A DNA stretch of 64,000 nt from the NCBI GenBank assembly GCA_030248195.1, contig JASAND010027823.1, forward strand, positions 1-64,000. Direction: 5' to 3'. The DNA is from Trissonchulus latispiculum. Taxonomy: Eukaryota > Nematoda > Enoplea > Enoplida > Ironidae. Shown here piece after piece: positions 60,280 to 64,000 of the stretch. Position 1 is the stretch's first letter, and every line of letters starts with the position of its first letter. The notes beneath the pieces are model-generated. The model searched no databases and had not been told where the DNA came from. It saw only the letters and a list, made by a program, of their open reading frames with translations. Both the position numbers and the translations under genes were made by a program.

Positions 60280-61930
60280 TTATGAAAGGCCCCGACCCCT
60301 TAGATAGCTGGAAAATTCAAAATTTTCGAGTAGTTTTTCAAATGTTACAAGATTTGCTGCATTTACAGTTTGATCTGGTAATTTATTCTAGACTTTAATT
60401 ACACGGTTGGTGAAAAATCCCTTATAAGTTTCACGATGACAGATAGGTGGACGGAGTTTCCATCTATGCCCCCGTAGTTGCTGTTGCTGGGTAAACGAGA
60501 AAAAGTCAGCACAGTTGAGTTCAATTTTGTTGTTGATTATCTTATAAACTAATTTTAAATCAGCTTTTAGGCGCCTCAACTCCAACGGTTCGAGACCTAG
60601 GACTTGTAAACGTTGTAAATAGGGCAGGTTTTGCATCCCAGGAATACGTTTTGTGTAACGCCGTTGAACGTTTTCAATAGTATCTATATCTTTTAGTAAA
60701 TACGGCGACCAAGTTTGGCTACAGTACTCTATTATTGGTCTAACGTAAACAATGAAGGCTTTTACAAGGAATTTGCGATTTCTAGTTTCAAAAGCTCTAA
60801 AGATACAAGAGGATACTTTATGTGCTTTCTGTGCTATTTTTTCACATTGCGAAGTAGGTTTCATGTCAGACGCTAAATATACGCCGAGATCTTTTACCAA
60901 GTCGACCACTTGTAACTGTTGTTCATTTATAAAGTATTTTACCTGATCGTGGTCTGTGAGAGTGCCAAATACGAACACCAGACACTTTTCGACTGACAGT
61001 TTTAGTTGCCAGTTATTAGCCCACTCACAGATACGAGTCAGGTTTTCTTGCAAATTCAAGCTAGTATTACTGTTGACAAATTCATATATTTTCGCGTCAT
61101 CGGCATATAAATTGATTTTGCAATTTTGAACTTGGTCGGGCATATCATTGATATACGTATATCAGAAACAGTAGTGGCCCTAGTACAGTACCCTGTGGTA
61201 CCCCACTAATAACATCTGTATAAGCGGACTTGGTTTTATTTATCCTAACCCTATGGGTTCTATTTTCTAAGAATGCCTGTATCCAGCGCAACAATTTACC
61301 TCTTATACCGTAACAGTATAATTTATGCAATAGTTTTGGATGACTGACTGAGTCGAAAGCTTTTGCTAGATCAAGGTAGACGGCATGTGTATTTAGACCT
61401 TTTTCTTTCTGGAGAAACCACTGTGACAAGGCAGTCAGGATACTAGTGAGGGTGGACCTATTACTACGGAAACCATGTTGTGCATTATGCAAAAGATTTT
61501 GAGTGATTAAAAATTTAAAGATCTGATGTTTTATTACCTGTTCAAGAATTTTACAACATGCAGAGGTTAAGCTAATCGGGCGGTAATTTTTGGGACTAGC
61601 AGGAGAACCTTTTCTTTTGAAAACCGGTGTAATTATGGCATCTTTCCATGCTAAAGGTATGGTGCCGGAATCAAAGGACTGACGAAAAATAAAAAGCAAA
61701 GGTTCTACTAAAGTTCGATACAATTTTTTAAAAATGATAGGAGGGAGGTTATCTGGGCCGGTTGTAGTTTTGGATGGAGCTTTCTTAAGGAATTTTATTA
61801 ATATTTCTCGTGTTATTGTTAAGTCCTCTAAAGAATTATTTGTGCGATTTTCGAAATTGGGTATTTCACCGTTGTCTCTGGTATATACACTTGCAAAATA
61901 AAATAAAGAATAAATAAATAAAATAAAGAA
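60280..61930 (-). pseudogene. Non-LTR retrotransposon reverse transcriptase relic, 5'-truncated
   Basis: The minus strand encodes reverse-transcriptase blocks in order: TTTGPDNLPP, NYRPISLTSACCKILEQV, QHGFRSNRST, motif A YLDLAKAFDSVSH, motif B GVPQGTVLGPLLF and motif C YADD. The C-terminal part has ECLVFVFG-like thumb sequence and IQRRYTKRI/FTNRVIKV, typical of Jockey/CR1/RTE-like elements. Two disabling changes are visible. A 4-bp insertion just before motif C (near 61160) shifts the frame between the pieces ending at 61145 and starting at 61143. A Trp codon has become TAG at 60388, while the old frame continues to a natural stop at 60280. No endonuclease domain precedes the RT, so the copy is 5'-truncated. 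It lies between the arms of the 59579-62290 duplication. Confidence 0.88.
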
Positions 61931-62290
61931 TGCCGTCGGCGCGAATTTTCTACATTTTAACAGCATATTTATTGCATTTATGAAGAAAAAGCTTGAAATG
62001 CATCCGATTTTTCGGAGAAAATTACCACTTTCACCTAAAAATGTCCAGAATTTTAAAGAATTTTCTCAGTTCTTCAGTATGAAAAGAATTAAAGATCCGA
62101 AGACCGATTTTATTGCAAAAACAAAAAATTTCTTCAACTTCTGGGGGGCTCCGCCCCTCAGACCCTCGCTGGAAAAATGTTACCGCCCCCCCCCCCGTCA
62201 CGAAACCCTGGATCCGCCAGTGTCTTGTACATATCTTTTATCATAAAAAGCAGTCTGAGCCACAAAAAATTGTTGCTGTCTAGCACAATA

Positions 62291-64000
62291 GTTATTCAAA
62301 ACGAAAGCTAAAAGGATGCAACTTTTCAATGCGTTTTTGCCGATAATTTTAAAAATTTTCTCAACTTCTGGAGGGCTCAGAATGGGTGTTTTCTGTCCAT
62401 ATTATGGAAAATTCCCCAGCAGCAATTAAAGCTTCGAACCTTTTAGTATGTAACCAGAATGTTTGTGAAAAAATTATTCCAAAAAGTTGGAAAATTAATG
62501 AAATGGTTTCAGTAGGCGAAGTTTTTTCAGAAATTAGAATTTGTCCAATCCTAGTTTTGGCATTTAATGGATTAATCTTTTTAGACTTTTCCATTGCGAA
62601 TTTTATTACAATTTACAAAATCCGCCCCCAGACCCCCGCGTAGGTTCTTCTAGGACGTTACACAAGTGCAATTGCCAGAACTTTTGCTTGAATGATCCGA
62701 AAATAACATTGTTGCAATAAAATAACGCTTAAATTTGTTTTATTTCGTATTATATCTGAAAAACAACACTTTTAGATTTTACACAGCTTCAAACAAAAAT
62801 ACACACTGAAATTTAAATTTACACAAGATTTACACAGGTCCGATTTTGAAAAAGAAAACCCTGACCCATAACTACCTTGGTGGGATCTAAACCGCACAAG
62901 CTACGAATACCTGAACCAGAACATGAAAACCTGCATGAAACCAAACGAATACGTACACGATTTCTATTGACCCAACTTGTGCGGGGAGTCTGCAGCATAC
63001 CAGCTCATTTCATTCCTCTCCCTGGGGGTTATATTGACCAAAAACATACATTATACTTCTCAATGGGGCACAGGACACAATTTCACTGGTGGGTCCCTTC
63101 AGCAAGACACGACATAACACAGCATAACATATTTATTACTTGTACAAAGTACCAGCTACCTATGCACAAGAGATTCGTAAGAAACTGTGGTGAGGCGGTT
63201 TAGGGTGTATATGGGTGCCTAATGCACCCCTGACTTACACCCTGCTCAAATTTAGACTTCATAAAAACTAAAAATTTTAACCCTGTTAGAACGACATATA
63301 CGTATATATATTAGTAATTAATATTAAAAATTTAAGTATTTTTGCTGGAAATAAAATACAAACTAAATAAATACAAACAAAAATACCTTCTCCGATTTTG
63401 CTCATTTTTGCATATTTTGTACTCTCAATGGTTCTGTAACCGGCTATATTAGACTCGTAGCCGATTACCAGGGAGAGTAGGCTTACAACTACTACTACAG
63501 ATTCCTTTTACTCAGCTATTCACAGGTTCACAAAATACAAACGCAACCTGACACAAAGCATCAACTACAAATACCTACGTCGGTACTTCCACGACACGAC
63601 ACAACCAAAAACCTTAGGTAGCACTACAGCCGCACAGCGGTATCCACAAACAGACAGACAGTCACTAACTCCGGACTGTCACTTCAAGAAAACCCAAAAC
63701 CGACTGACTACCACGCAGTCGAACTTAACCTAACTAACTAGGACAAACCACGCCTAGACCTCGTGCTGCTATCGGCAGCCACTTAACAACCAACCAACTG
63801 AACTGAACTGAGCCAAACCGACTAACTGACTGTACCGAGCCAAACTACTAACTGAGTAGGACTAATTGTGCCGAGTATTTATACTTTTCTGCAGGTGCGT
63901 GACATTTCGAAGAACCGTCCCAAAAATAGAAGGCTGACATTTAAGAAACCCAAAAAGTCGAGATAATTCCAGGAATTCGAAAAGGTTATACTTTTTAGGA
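62291..64000. other. Terminal region, no gene recognised
   Basis: The longest frame (62877-63203, 108 codons) has no recognisable domain. The phrase CTTCTGGAGGGCTCAG...CCCCCAGACCCCCGCG (62365-62640) is related to the G-rich elements. The last 600 bp have ACTAACT/CTGACT-type short repeats (63700-63870) and only short frames. Confidence 0.35.

Larger units (their letters stand above)
59579..62290. repeat. Inverted duplication enclosing a retrotransposon relic
   Basis: Left arm 59579-59938 (TTGTGCTAGACAGCAACAAT inward to GAAAATTCGCGCCGACGGC) is the reverse complement of right arm 61932-62290. The left arm includes the outer part of the hAT-type element at 59646. The right arm has the same element half and the same flank GTACAAGA inverted. 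The duplication therefore happened after that element inserted, with its inner breakpoint inside the element. Confidence 0.75.

Noticed and set aside
62877..63203. 108-codon ORF at the right end
   Set aside because: No recognisable motif and no supporting exon nearby; listed only as part of the unassigned region.

Overview
The window is repeat-rich genomic DNA of a metazoan, most likely an invertebrate. Reasons: AT-rich sequence, protein genes split by GT-AG introns of about 50 bp to 5 kb, tRNA-derived SINEs, a non-LTR retrotransposon relic and many terminal-inverted-repeat elements. No rRNA, CRISPR array or bacterial-type operon is visible. The stomatin gene is close to the MEC-2/UNC-1 type, the cholinesterase-like gene resembles the neuroligin/gliotactin/GLIT-1 group, and the receptor has a nematode-chemoreceptor look. 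A nematode is therefore my best guess, but this is inference.

Layout. 1-7310: a multi-exon membrane/coiled-coil gene on + (3154-7310) facing a decayed inverted copy of its own first five exons (1-2744), with a small G-rich element at the hinge. 7311-11750: non-coding, with a foldback-element fragment near 10.4-11.3 kb. 11754-19454: a 12-exon gene on + for a transmembrane cholinesterase-like protein whose nucleophile serine is Asp. Its introns carry a foldback element, a palindromic MITE, a SINE fragment and a hAT-type MITE. 19455-25856: non-coding, with a hAT-type MITE, a foldback element and a pair of direct repeats. 25857-29895: a 4-exon short-chain dehydrogenase (SDR9C/retinol-dehydrogenase type) on +, with a second copy of the same foldback family in intron 2. 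31152-40603: a 7-exon stomatin-type gene on -. Its last intron holds a 4-kb TA-flanked inverted-repeat element, which contains gene-like exons, whose intron in turn holds a foldback element. 41967-42914: a single-exon rhodopsin-like receptor on -. 42915-51570: long non-coding stretch with a pair of divergent direct repeats. 51570-62290: a dense repeat block with poly-G/poly-C tracts, a 1.1-kb hAT-type element with 8-bp target duplication, a 0.8-kb foldback, a 4.9-kb near-palindrome, and a second inverted duplication enclosing a dead reverse transcriptase. 62290-64000: no gene recognised.

The four well-supported genes are unrelated in function and do not form a pathway. Long inverted repeats dominate the window: at least ten separate hairpin-capable structures from 0.2 to about 6 kb, four of them inside introns. 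At least four elements have target-site duplications readable on both sides (8 bp at 18471-18969, 19775-19991, 52930-54045 and 59646-60038). The exon models were built by hand from reading frame, splice dinucleotides and phase. The three complete multi-exon genes and the first gene all splice in phase to their stop codons.
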